Assembly (NCBI GenBank): GCA_024529925.1 | Contig: JAFEUB010000774.1 | Span: 731,501-795,500, forward strand | Source of the DNA: Ophthalmolycus amberensis | Taxonomy: Eukaryota > Chordata > Actinopteri > Perciformes > Zoarcidae | DNA: 64,000 nucleotides | Reading direction: 5' to 3' | In this document: positions 1-11,127 of the stretch, one piece after another | Position numbering within the stretch: the stretch's first letter is position 1 | Layout of the letters: every line of letters starts with the position of its first letter | Made by a program: the position numbers and the translations under genes | The notes under the pieces: generated by a model | Seen by the model: only the letters and a program-made list of their open reading frames with translations | Database searches by the model: none | What the model was told of the DNA's origin: nothing

Positions 1-14
1 CCACCTGCTTGCAG

Positions 15-3000
15 ACTTATGGGAGTGGTAACCAAAAGCGTGTCGGAGTGATCCTCCAAAGGGGAGTTTTGATTCTGCTCTTAGCCTGTTTCCCCTGCTG
101 GGCCGTCCTCGTTAACACTCAGCCCATTCTGCTGGCTGTCAGACAGAACCCAGAGGTCGCCAGGTGAACCTTCTTCATTTCTAAATCTGTGCATCACAGC
201 CATGCAATAGCACAAACTCACATCAAATGCACGTAGTACACATGGATCAAGTTATTCAGCATGATTTATTGCACTTATTTACCATTTCCTCTGTTTTCTC
301 ATCTGCCATAAAGACTCTCCCAGCTGTATGTGAAAGTCTTTATGCCGGCTCTGCCAGTGAGTTGTAATTTATTTTTTGCATCTCCATTCATACACGCTTT
401 ATTGAATGGTTGTTTTGTTGCATTATTGATCTAATTAACTCCATTTATCGCCTCCTGTTGTATTCTGCAGGCTGCCTTCATGTACCAGCTGCTGGGGAGG
501 TATCTTCAGAATCAGGTGCGTTTAATGACTGTAAGACCACTGGTGTGAAACTCAATAATGACTCAAAGATGGTCTGTAATGAGATTATTTTGTGTGTTCG
601 AAAGAGCGTGCACTGCGAGACTGATACAAACAGCAGATGCGCTGATGTGTTCAGAAGGCGTGCTTGTTTAAACAGCTTACTGTGTCTCACATGCAGGGCA
701 TCATGTGGCCCCAGGTGATATCTGGAGCCATGGGGAACGTTTTAAATGTAATAATCAACTACATTTTCCTGAACCATCTGGATCTGGGGGTTGCGTGAGT
801 ACATCCACCAAACCCGTAATAGTGCGCCTTAACTGAGTAATCCTCTTTTATATTTTAAACCAATCAGAGTAAGGATATAACATGCTCAGTAGCCATTTCT
901 AATAGTCAACTGGAGGCTTTATTTAAGGACTTATTTTACTGGCAATGACTAAATACTTGTTACTTGTTGTCTTGCAGTGGATCTGCAGCTGCAAATGCCA
1001 TCTCACACTATACCTTGGCCGTGTTCTTGTTTGTGTACATCTGCTCCACGGGACTGCACAAAGCTACTTGGGACGGTAAGTTCAGCGAGTTAAACTACTG
1101 TTGGGGTCTGACCAGATGGCTTCAACATGTGGTCTGAACAAAGAGAATCAGGCCTTCCCTTCTGCAAGCAAAGGTTTCATCCTGATTGTGGTTTGATGAG
1201 AGCAAACCTCCTCTAAAGGAATTTCATATTCGGGTGTGAATTCCCCCCCCCCCCCCCAAAAAACCATGGTCACCTGAATGCACCGCTGCAATCTCATTGG
1301 CCGAGGGCCAAGAGACCCCAGGACCCCTGTGGTTCAACCACTGTTCTACAAAACTGCCGGCAACTCACATCTCAACGGTTTTTCCCTTCGACCTCGGTCG
1401 AGCTAGGGAGCACGCAAACGCTCTCTTCGCTCTGACCCCCGTCCAGGCCACAGAAGATTCAGCTTTTCCCTTCGACCTCGGTCGAGCTAGGGAGCACGCA
1501 AACGCTCTCTTCGCCCTGGGACCCGTCCTTGGACATATGAAGACACACCAGCCTCCTACCTCCAGCACGACGCTGGCAACCGAAGGCCACGAGGGAGCCG
1601 AAACCCTCAAACCCTCAAACCCTCAAACCCTCATCAAACCCTGTCAGGTCACAAAGCCATTTCGCTGGTCGAAACAGCCGTGTTTTCTTTTTCTGAGTTA
1701 AGGCCCCTTACTCCGCTGGGACGAATCCCTTCCACGATTCCTTCCCGCTTTTTCTTTTGTGCACAAACCGGCACAGAGGAGCCCGACGAAGCCTCGCTCC
1801 TCTCGTGACCGATGATTCCCGGTAAGACGCGCAGACACGCCGTCTCATCCGAAGTTAACTGTCCTCCCTGCAGCGAGTACAGATCGGACCTGCGTTTGCT
1901 CCAGAGCCACGCCAACGGACCGAAGCCGCACCAGCAAAAGCCGGGCGAGACACAGCGCCCGAAAGGCAAGGCCGCGCTGCAAACAACCCCCCCCCCCCCC
2001 TTTTCCTTCTGGAGGAAAAAGGACAGATCCTGCCACAAACGCTCTACAACTTGCAACGAAAAGCATCTAAAAGTAAGGTTCATGGTATCTGGGCATAGCT
2101 TATCTTAAATTAACTTAAGTTTAATTCAGGCCATTCATTTATACGTTGATATTCCCGTGTTTTTGTGTGTTTAAGTTACTGTCGCGTGATATCGAGGTAT
2201 TGCGCAACTCCATGAGGATCACAAGATCCGCTCTATGGTGCATTCCCGTATTCTGTTTGTGTTAAGACACTGTCGCATTATACGGAGGTATTTACGCAAT
2301 CATTACGGACCAGAGAAGCTCCGCTGTATTTGTGTATTAACTGCTATGACTGTTTATTTGGGGATTACTTTCATTCATTGTATTCCACTCCGTGTGGGAT
2401 TTCTCTCTTCATTGACTCGACGAGTGACCTGAGGGTCGTCGTTTATCACGGCATAAGTTACCGGCAGTTCAAAGACGACAGCGGTATACCTATGCGTGAT
2501 AAAACCAGCAAACTCAGGCTCCCTACAACATCGCACGCCGAAGTGTGATTCACGTCGAGTTCTCGCTCCTTTTTTCTTTTCGTCCTCCCCTCACGTAACA
2601 CGCACACACACAGCTCCTATCTCTGCCCCTGGGGGAAACCCCGTTCAAACAATCGCCTCACAACACACGTGTGCATCGGCACACGTGATTACATACAGCA
2701 GTCTTACCGCCATTTTGTCCGAGTCACTCGACTCCGCCATCTTTGCTGTAGTTTAGCTGTAGTATCTTAAGGCCCCTCCCCTTTTGGTCCGCGTCACTCG
2801 ACGCCGCCATCTTTGTAGTCTTTAGCTGTAGCTTTAAGACTCCCCCTTTCTCTACACACACACACACACACACACAGACATACACCCTCATCCATTTTAT
2901 TCATTCTTTAGTTTAGGCATATAAAATTGTATGATAACGTTTGTTGGTTGCAATATTAATTGATTTGATCATTTATTATTTTGATTTAATAAACTCTGTT

Positions 3001-6000
3001 ATACTTTAAGGAGCAGTCGTCTGTGATTACTTGTGCATATGTATTTGATGAAACTGTATCTAGTAGTCTGTGCTCGAATTCAACCCTTCACTGTCACTGA
3101 ATGCATAGTCATACGCAGACTATTGACATTATGAGTGACCACTAATTATGAGACTTAGTTTTATCGTTTGGTTATTGGTCCCTGTTCGCAGGGTGGTGCC
3201 CCGTTATTATTAATAATCATTAATAATTGTTACATACATTAATAATTCTATTGATGTCAAGAATTCAGTTTCTTAAATGCTGATAACCCAAACACGCTCC
3301 ATTAGTTCCCAACACTACTTTAGGGACAGCTTTTCATTTGACCGTTACTTCCTTATGATTTCTTATTCAATTTCAAATTCAGTTAACTTTCATGAAGTAA
3401 CAACACACTCTGAAAGGGTTAGTTATTCTAAGACAAAAGCAGGGACAACTCTCAGACCAGACAATGCCGTGGTAGCGATCAGTCAATCACAAGGTAGCCA
3501 CGCCCTACAGCATACCATGCTTTGTCTATTTTACTCTAAATGGGATTATAATGAATATCATCTGTATTGAAGAGGAGTTGAAACTAGTGATTAAGGCTTT
3601 GTGAATAGTCATGCTCATGCGCCCATTGTGTGGTCCAAAGCCTAACATTAGCTTTAACTTCTGCTGAATGCATTCACACTTCAAAAACATAAAAGTGGTG
3701 TTTATTTGTGAAGAATATCTTTCTGAACAAAACATATAAGTACAATAAACTTTTACTATTCTATACATTTATTTTCTTCAGTAATCCCAATGGAAAAATA
3801 AGTTCGGCTTTTTGTCGAGGGAACCAGTGTGATGCTAACTTCCTGGGTTGGTCTACAAAGAACACGTCTCGTCCCTGCAGCACTGGATACAATTTGACTT
3901 ATTTTTGCAATCAGGCGCCCCTGATGGCTGTGAGAGAGAATGCAAGTTTAAGGCACTTCTACATTGGGTTCACTTTTTACAACTGGAGGTTGCCGTCTAT
4001 GTTGACCTACTGTGCTCTTGCAAAAATACTATTGGCTATACGTTATATCTTTACAATAATTGGAATGAATTAATTAACACATCGCAAACTGTGGGCGAAG
4101 AGTAGCAGATGGGCGGTCAGAGATGCACTCAGCTGTGTTATCCCTCGACCAGTTGATGAGTTGGGAGTCAGCAAAAAGTCAATGGCAGTAAAACAGGTAA
4201 TAAAAGGTGATTTGAGAAAGTATGAATCACCGCAGCCACGACAGGTCCTTGAGCATGCAGCCTGCTGCTGCTGGTTCACAACTGCATGAAAACAATCTGA
4301 ACCATCAGAGCCCCCAACCTTTTTTACCAGGGTTCATCACAGTCTCATGCATACTTAAATAGACATGCCATATATTATCATTTTTAAGACTATGTTGGGC
4401 AAGTGAAGCTAGAGAAAATGAAATAAATACAGGCTTCACCTATATCATATTTAAACCAGGGCTATTGCTGATAAATGTATTTTAAGGCCCATAAAAATCT
4501 ATATAGTCAGAATCAAGGTGTAAAGCCTGCATAATGATTATTATTATATCATTGCTTATAATAACAGAGGTTAGCTTTTAGGCCTGCTTTCGTTACATTC
4601 TGTCATTGCAATGGACATGTAGTGTTATCACGTCAAACATTCATATACATTTAATTATTATCAGTGTTAACTGGGGGTTGCATGGTTTCCGATACATAGA
4701 TTATTTTACTTGCCCGTTAACCGTTGTATGTTGGTCAACAGAGATAATGTTCCTTCATAAGTGGTCCGTTTAAGGTGAAGAATAGCACTCCAAATAGTCG
4801 ACATGACAATGTCTCAAAGTTCTTCGGTGAAATTGGCATTATAACTTGTCTGCTGGGTATTAATGCATTTCATTGAATCCATCGCACCTCCTATCGTCTC
4901 TTAGGCTGGTCAAGAGACTGCCTGCAGGAGTGGGGTCCTTTCCTCTGCCTGGCCATCCCCAGCATGCTGATGCTTTGTCTGAAGTGGTGGCTGTTTGAGA
5001 TTGCAGGGTTCCTGGCAGGCATCATCAGCGAGGTTGAGCTGGGAGCTCAGTCTATAGTTCATGAACTGGCTACTATTGTTTACATGGTAACTGCTTGCTT
5101 TTGTCTTACAGTTAGAATTTCTATTACTCTATACAACCTATAACAGGTTGATGTAAAATCAGCGTGTTTCACATTTGGCTGTGAAATGTTTCCATTTTTC
5201 CGTTCGTCCTCTCCACCACAGTTTCCATTGGGTTTCGCCGTGGCTGCCAGTGTTCGCGTTGGGAATGCTCTTGGTGCTGGGAACACAGAGCAAGCCAAGA
5301 TGTCCAGCAAGGTCTCCGTCATCTGTGCATGTATGAATCAAACAAATCAAAGTCATTTCCCATCTTTGTCCATTTCAATTAATTTGCCACCAAAAGGCGT
5401 TCTGTTTGTTGAGAATACATTCTAATCCCCATTATGCTTTTGTCTATTTCCAACCCTTGTCTAATGACGCGCTGGCTTCCTCATGCCTTATCCAGTTGTT
5501 TTGTCATGTTTCATCGGAGTGTGTCTTAGTCTGTCTAAGGATGTGGTTGGTTACATTTTCACTACAGACATGTAAGTACAGATTTTTCTTCTTTTTTTTT
5601 TAATTTTTAACCTCACAGAGGTCTATTGAGTTCACAGTGTAATTCATCATGTAGTAACTTCAGAGAACACTGACCCTTGACAGGAAAGTAAGCTTGGATT
5701 TTGCACTGTCACCTGAGACATGAATGATTTAGTTATTTAAGCATATTTCAATCATCTGTCTTTATTAGAATTACATTTTTATATCCGTATCTGCATTTTG
5801 CTTTCAGAGAAATTATTCAGAGGGTGGCGGTTATTATGAAGATTTACGGTTTCATCCATGTTGCTGAGGCCTTTGGGGTGAGAGCCTTTGCCACATGAGT
5901 CACTTTATCTCTCTGCCTCTCAAAATGAACCCGACTTGTTGGCACAGATTTTAGATTTCTCTTTGTTTGACCTCCACAGAGTGTGACCGGAGGTATTGTC

Positions 6001-6842
6001 AGGGGGGCAGGGAAACAAATGGTTGGTGCTGTGTGCAGCTTGGTGGGTTACTATTGCATTGGCTTCCCCATTGGTGTGTCTCTGATGTTCCCTCTCAAAA
6101 TGGGCATCCTAGGTGAGGACAGATTAAATATTTATACAATAAGTGACAGTATCATATTTCCACTCAAACTAATAAACTTTTCTGTGTTTTCAGGACTGTG
6201 GTGGGGTTTTTTAATTTCCATTTCGCTACAGTCCTTGTTTTTTACAGTTTTCCTGTGTAAATTGAACTGGATAAAAACCACTAAAGAGGTGAGTCACATT
6301 CTGTGTCAGAGGAAGAAACTAATTCACTTAATTCAGTGACATTGCTATTGTAGATGCAAACTATGTTCAACTAAATCTGGTTGGGTGGATGCTAATATTT
6401 TAGCCAGTATTTTTGTGATTTAGTTGTTTTAAATCTCTGAATAGGCGCTTTTAAGAGCAGGAGTCCAAGTTACAGAGGGAAACGAGATATTCCGGACAGA
6501 AAACAAAGGTTAACACAATTTACTAGTTATTTTACCTACAGCTATGGACATCTTCTTTCTGTGAACTATTGCAATCATTAATCATGTGTTAAAACCCTCG
6601 CAGCCCTGGACTCTGGCGATAAAAACGGCCACGAAAAGACCAGTCGATCTACTTCTTTCAGTTCAGTGAAGGGCAAGCTGGAAGTGCTGGATGCAGGTCA
6701 GCAGACTTCCGATGACGTGGCTCTGTCAGTCAGGCAGCTGGTGGTACGGCGTGGCCTCGCTGTGCTGCTCATGTTCATCATCCTCGCTGCTGGAGTCTGC
6801 ATCAGCGAGCTGCTCATCAGACTGCTCGAATACGACGAGTGA
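15..6842 (+). CDS. slc47a1-like: MATE-family transporter A (SLC47A1-like), left copy, 5' exons outside the window
   Basis: Multidrug and toxin extrusion protein: a plasma-membrane antiporter that exchanges protons for organic cations. Thirteen exons are visible: 15-163, 314-356, 471-515, 697-794, 978-1075, 4905-5086, 5222-5330, 5496-5571, 5808-5877, 5980-6112, 6194-6288, 6445-6508, 6604-6842 (TGA 6840-6842). Comparison with gene B shows that about three 5' exons (roughly the first 130 residues) lie upstream of the window. Family signatures include QTYGSGN followed by KRVGVILQRG, VRVGNALGAGN in exon 5222-5330, and a C-terminal thirteenth helix in the last exon. Human MATE1 Glu278, Glu300 and Glu389 have matching Glu residues here, but the position matching Glu273 is Lys (codon 4982-4984, AAG). 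The mirror copy A' has Glu there. Intron 1076-4904 carries a 2.2-kb LTR insertion. No stop or frameshift is seen in the exons. The paralogue number (1 or 2) is uncertain. Confidence 0.93.
1099..3314 (+). mobile_element. Solo-LTR-like element (LTR retrotransposon or endogenous retrovirus), left arm only
   Basis: An insertion in the intron of gene A, absent from the mirror position in A'. It starts TGTTGGG and ends CCCAACA, and is flanked by CTAC at 1095-1098 and 3315-3318; the empty site in the right arm has one CTAC. The 2,216-bp insert plus 4 bp accounts exactly for the jump of 2,220 in mirror-coordinate sums. A TATA-like TATAAAA at 2920-2926 and AATAAA at 2988-2993 fit a U3-R-U5 layout with a U3 of about 1.8 kb. 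An 84-bp direct repeat (from 1381 and 1465) lies in U3. There is no internal region, primer-binding site or coding remnant. The 4-bp duplication suits a retrovirus-like or gypsy-like element; the class is uncertain. Confidence 0.8.
1381..1548 (+). repeat. 84-bp direct repeat within the solo LTR
   Basis: The segment beginning TTTCCCTTCGACCTCGGTCG at 1381 recurs at 1465. The first 50 or so bases of each unit are nearly identical, the rest less so. Such duplications are common in the U3 enhancer region of LTRs. A short run of CAAACCCT units (about 1606-1640) follows. Confidence 0.75.
3319..4080 (+). repeat. Interspersed repeat in gene A intron; related copy inverted in gene B
   Basis: Blocks such as AATCACAAGGTAGCCACGCC (about 3486) and a segment around 3890-3990 (GACTTATTTTTGCAATCAGG, GATGGCTGTGAGAG, AAGGCACTTCTACATTGG) recur in reverse orientation at 13060-13330 in a gene B intron, and as mirrors in the right arm. 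I treat it as an unclassified transposon-like repeat. Confidence 0.6.
4090..4275 (+). repeat. Second interspersed repeat family, gene A intron
   Basis: GATGCACTCAGCTGTGTTAT, GTCAATGGCAGTA and GCAGCCACGACAGGTCCTT recur in inverse orientation at 19850-20030 (gene B intron) and in the right arm at 47190-47360 and 62390-62560. Copies in A and A' differ by several small indels, more than the surrounding sequence. Confidence 0.6.
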
Positions 6843-8078
6843 CCATGAACTTGTGTGTGCAGCACGGAACCAAGCTCTGTGAGTCTGCCTTTGAGAGCGC
6901 AGATGCATCTTCATGCTTGGCAGTAAAGCATGTCACGCATAAACCAGACGTCAACAATCAACAGCAGAATTAAATGTAGCTTCCATTTTACCATCTGAAG
7001 CAATTTGTAATGACGAACTTCCAATCCGTACTCCCACTTTTACAAAACATCTGACCATTTATTGCATTTATGACATCGGCATAACAATGATAGCTTACAC
7101 AAGTTGTTGACTTCGTCAGATCCATTTAGATTATTCCTTGATTTCCTGTGTACTTCATACCGAAGAGGATTTGTCTTTAAAATAGAATCTATTCATTGTA
7201 ATATTTCTTGATCAAATCTAAAATAAATAGGTCAAACCACGTCACTTTTGCAGTTCTTAACATTGACATATTTAGGAAGGTATAATAAGAAACATGACTT
7301 AAATGAGGCAGCCAATGAAAGGCTGAACAGAAAAAAATACTATATAGAGATGTCTCCTTTTATATGGAAACATGCTCCGTAAGATGGTTGTGTATCAAGA
7401 CTCTGACGAAATATATGTTCTCATTATGAAATATATAGTGTGAATGGATGCCACAATTAGAAAGAGCATGACTATATGCTATATTAAGGCTACAGCGCAT
7501 CCGTGGATGTATGCTTTCATCATCAAAGACAGAAAAGCTGTTCTTTTTCTTTGCTATATATTTTTTGTTTCCTTTGATCTGTGTTGCCAAATTTGATGAT
7601 AATGAAAGGTCTGTACGCTCACACAATGCAACGTGCTGGCTGGATGAAGACCTGTCAAACTGAGCAAATCAACCACCAGGAGCAGTGAACTAGGCAGCTC
7701 ACAGTTCACTTTGGTTTAAAGCAAGCTGTTAAGCACGTGTGATTGTTTGGGGCTGTCAATCGTTAAATCAGCTGTTCTCATCAGCTGGTCACATCCATTC
7801 AATAGCACAGCGACACACCTACATTGTTGCTGCTGTCTACTTTTTAAATATGATTCTCTCTCTCTGCCTTTAGCACGTTCATGCTGCTGTTAACCACGCC
7901 CCTGAACCTCCCAATCACCGCCCAGTTGTCGCAGCGTCATCAGCCTCCTCAGCCTTCCACTCTCAACAGAATCATCAGCACCCACCAGTGTCTGGGCTCC
8001 ACGTGGGGATTTATGTTGCTGCTGCTCAGGGCAGACGCCCCTCGATTATAAATCTCCCCGTAGAGTCTAGGCGCCAAA

Positions 8079-8447
8079 GACTTTCTGTCAAGAATTTATC
8101 GTCGCGCATCATCTGTTATGATAAACAATTATCTTTTCTTTATTCACTCATCACTCCTGATTGAAATAGGCTTAGTTCAGCAATATGAGAAGATTGATAC
8201 CACTCATGTCTGTGAATTATAATGCCCCAGCTAGAACCAGTTAGCTTAGCACACAGGCTGGAAACAAGGAGAAACGGCTACCCTGGCTCTGTCCAAAGGT
8301 AACAAAATACACCTGCCAGCACCTCGAGAGCTCACTAATTTGATTAGTCCGTACTAGTAGAGCAACCGCTTGCTGGCTCTGACCTCGTGTTTTCTATACA
8401 GACTTGAGAGTAGAATTGATCTTCTCATCTAACTCTATGCCAGAAAA
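8079..8447. repeat. 369-bp segment present only in the left arm; contains a teleost interspersed repeat
   Basis: The right arm joins GCGCCAAA directly to CAAATAAGC (near 58643-58655), whereas the left arm has 369 bp between them. AAA at 8076-8078 and 8445-8447 gives 3-bp microhomology, which suits a deletion in the right arm. About 8190-8350 matches a repeat common in spiny-rayed fish (GATTGATACCACTC, TTAGCTTAGCACACAGGCTGG, CTGGCTCTGTCCAAAGGTAAC). Weaker members lie at 15150-15270, 29820-30110 and 51955-52060. Confidence 0.6.
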
Positions 8448-9963
8448 CAAATAAGCTTATTTCCCAACATTATAATACTGTGCAAGACTGCTTGATATGA
8501 GACCATGTTGTTTCGCATTGGACAATGGGCAGAAGCAAATTAGAGTAAAAGGACAATATGGTGCATCTCCTCTTCAACTTTTTGTAGGTGAAAGTTATTT
8601 ATTCCAGGCGTATTCGTATTAAGGCCTCAGTCAGTCCCTCCTGAAAGGATTTGTTTGGGTACAGGCTAACCGCTTTATATTTTTATACTTTCACCTTAGA
8701 GGTTTCCATAAAAGTCTCCAGTCCGACCTGTATGAAGCCACTGCTCTCTCCAAACTGACATCAGCACCGGCTTGCAACAGACTGATGTTTGCAACAGTCC
8801 CATGAAAAATATTAATATTAATTCATCATTATTCAACATGTTAATCAGACTTGATTCATACATGGTTACGCCTGAGCGTCAGTCTTGCTCATCAGCGCAG
8901 ACAGTGTCACAGGCTCCTCACAGAGACTGTAATCTTGGCCCGCTCACCTCCAGAGAGTGCAATCAGTAACACGCTGGGGCATCATTAACAAGAGACTGTG
9001 TAAAGATTTGCTGTCGGTATCATTAGACAAGAACTTGTGACAATGGCTTAAGAAATCTCATATTAACTTCTTGGTTGTATTACCTGAATCCATCATAGAT
9101 GTCTTTTTACCTTTGTTGAGGTCGTAATCTTTTGTGGCAAATATGCATTACAACTCTCAGTATAGATAATATATGTTGTGTGACAGAACTCATTGATTAC
9201 CTCTTCTAAAAATCAATCTTCAGCACTGTGAGCAATCAAAGTCCAGAGTATGACGTAAGTTATTGAGGTCTGGCAGTGATGTTGCCATTTAATGTCAAGT
9301 GCCATATTGAAGAGCAGAATATACGTACAGTATGTCCTTAAACAGCAGCTAGATCATTGTTTGATCAAGAATCAGTTATTGAAGTAATAGCTGAAGTCTT
9401 TTGAGTTCCTACATAAAGTAAAGCAGCAATAGTAACACCATGACCTTTCCCAACTCATAGAACTACACCTTTCACAAATCCAAACGCTATTGCAAGTCTA
9501 AAAAAGAACAGTAATGGCATGGCACTTTTATTTGCTGTTGTGATGGGGCATGTACATTTTCCATTAACAACCAGTCAATATCTTCATCTCACATAGGCTC
9601 AGAGTAGACATCTCACACTTCATACAGATGCTTTTCATTCATTAGCTGGACTGAATGAGGTGCGTTGGTTTGGTGTGGGTGGCCGACACTATAAATACCT
9701 TTTACAGCAAACATCAAAGATATGCGTGCGCATGTTGCCAAAGGAAGTAGCATTTTGTCACTGCCATTCACATGAGATAGCCAGCTTTAAACATTGAATT
9801 AAACCGGTTAACAAATGTCTGGTTGTTGCATGTTCGATTGTTAATATTGACGGCCAACATTGGACTCAAGTTTTACAGAATTACGAGTGAAGAGTGAACT
9901 GGGGACTTTCAGCTGAATGGAATTCAATGGAGGGCAGGTGAAGAACCTAAATACCGCACGAAA

Positions 9964-10389
9964 TTGGAAATGGAGGAAAGCGGATACATAAAAGGGTTGG
10001 TTGAACCGGCACGCAGCAGTTATTGCCAGAAAATAGAAACACATGTTGGATGTAATCCCTACAAAATGAAGAGCGATTTTTCCCACAACTTTACCGATTT
10101 GCCCTGTTTGAAGGCCATCAACATTTCAAATTACCTCGTCTTCCAGACCTCCTACTACACCGCTTGCCAGATGAAGGCCTACAAGAGTTTAAAGGCTTAC
10201 AATTACTCCGTGAGCAGTTGGGTCCACGACCTCGGAACCAAGAGTCGCATTTTGTGCCCTTCAGTACTGTTTGATGCTGTGGCTATACCTGCAGGACCTC
10301 AGCAATTGGTGTCACTTTTCAATCATTGGCAACATGGTTTGTATTTCTTCCCTTCAACTAAACTCAAGAAGAGTTCAGTCAAAAAATAG
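9964..10389 (+). pseudogene. Transposon-derived fragment (YqaJ-exonuclease-type ORF of an ISL2EU-like element), left copy
   Basis: A 141-residue frame includes CLKAINISNYLVFQTSYYTA and SLKAYNYSVSSWVHDLGTKS. It resembles the N-terminal part of fish transposon proteins that carry a YqaJ-like nuclease domain. Homology with the right arm ends near 10379, inside this fragment's 3' part. No catalytic domain follows. The family assignment is from remembered motif similarity. Confidence 0.4.
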
Positions 10390-10444
10390 CATTCTCACAA
10401 ATCAATTTTAATGTTGTTTTGGAAGATTATTGTTCATTAAAAAT

Positions 10445-10554
10445 GTCTGTACGCCTGTCTGAGGGGGTCGCTTTGTAATCAATCGGAGACGCTCGCGTCA
10501 TCACGGTTGGGGCAGTTGCAGGCACCAGTTGCCTTCGTCCCCCTAAGTACAGAC
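10445..10554. repeat. Small hairpin-like element, left arm only
   Basis: GTCTGTAC at 10445-10452 is mirrored by GTACAGAC at 10547-10554, and the adjoining G-run and C-run (GAGGGGGTCG against TCGTCCCCCTAA) extend the pairing imperfectly. It is followed by two CCCTAA units. It lies in a stretch where the two arms are not homologous, so it cannot be dated by a simple empty site. Confidence 0.4.
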
Positions 10555-11127
10555 CCTAACCCTAACCCATCATATGGCCATACATATTTTGGCCATCAAT
10601 CTACAGTAAAAAATAATTTGCATAATATTCATCAATCACCTCTGTCCTGGAGAATACCAGGGCTTACAGTTAAAACACGAGAAAATGATTAAAGGTCAGT
10701 TAGACAGATGATGTTAAAGGGCAAAATGTAAATCAAGATGAGGAAAAATCAATCTGTGGAAGAACATCCGTTTCTTGATGTGAAGGATTTATTGTGTGCC
10801 TTGTAGTCCCGGTTTAGCATCTCGGGCCGAGCAGGTTAAAATATGACTTTTGTAACAAGACCTTTGTTCATCCAGCCAGTGTCTGTCTCATTTGATATTG
10901 CTTCCAACTTTTGGTGGATTAACTCAACAGTGTACCACTGAGACATTTTTTTCTTCACACAATGTCAAATCCAGTATCCCATGTCAGGCTGTAGTTTTAT
11001 ATATTAACAACCCAGGTATTCAAGTAAACTATAAATTCAACACTTTTCTCACTAGGAGATCTAAATTGTCAGTTTGTGAGAATTGCGTTTAGCTGCTACA
11101 TGTCTACATTCAGAGATCAAATATAGC

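Larger units (their letters stand above)
6843..11127. other. Tail-to-tail interval between genes A and B: 3' UTRs and repeats
   Basis: Holds the 3' end of A (AATAAA at 7222-7227), the left-only 369-bp segment, a transposon-derived fragment (9964-10389), a hairpin element, and the 3' end of B (AATAAA read on the minus strand at 10788-10793). A splice-acceptor-like TTTAG at 7871-7875 opens a frame to a TAA at 8048-8050, but nothing supports it as an exon. Mirror at 56056-59880. Confidence 0.6.

Noticed and set aside
1297..1701. 134-residue open frame with two near-identical internal repeats
   Set aside because: It lies wholly inside the LTR's U3 region. The internal repeat is the 84-bp DNA duplication, and the opposite strand is open too, so this is not a gene.
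7871..8050. Possible extra last exon of gene A (acceptor-like TTTAG, then an open frame to TAA)
   Set aside because: The C-terminus of A is already complete at 6842 with the expected thirteenth helix; the frame has no similarity to MATE tails that I recognise.
10551..10568. CCCTAACCCTAACCC, telomere-like
   Set aside because: Only about two and a half units beside a small hairpin repeat; too short for an interstitial telomere tract.
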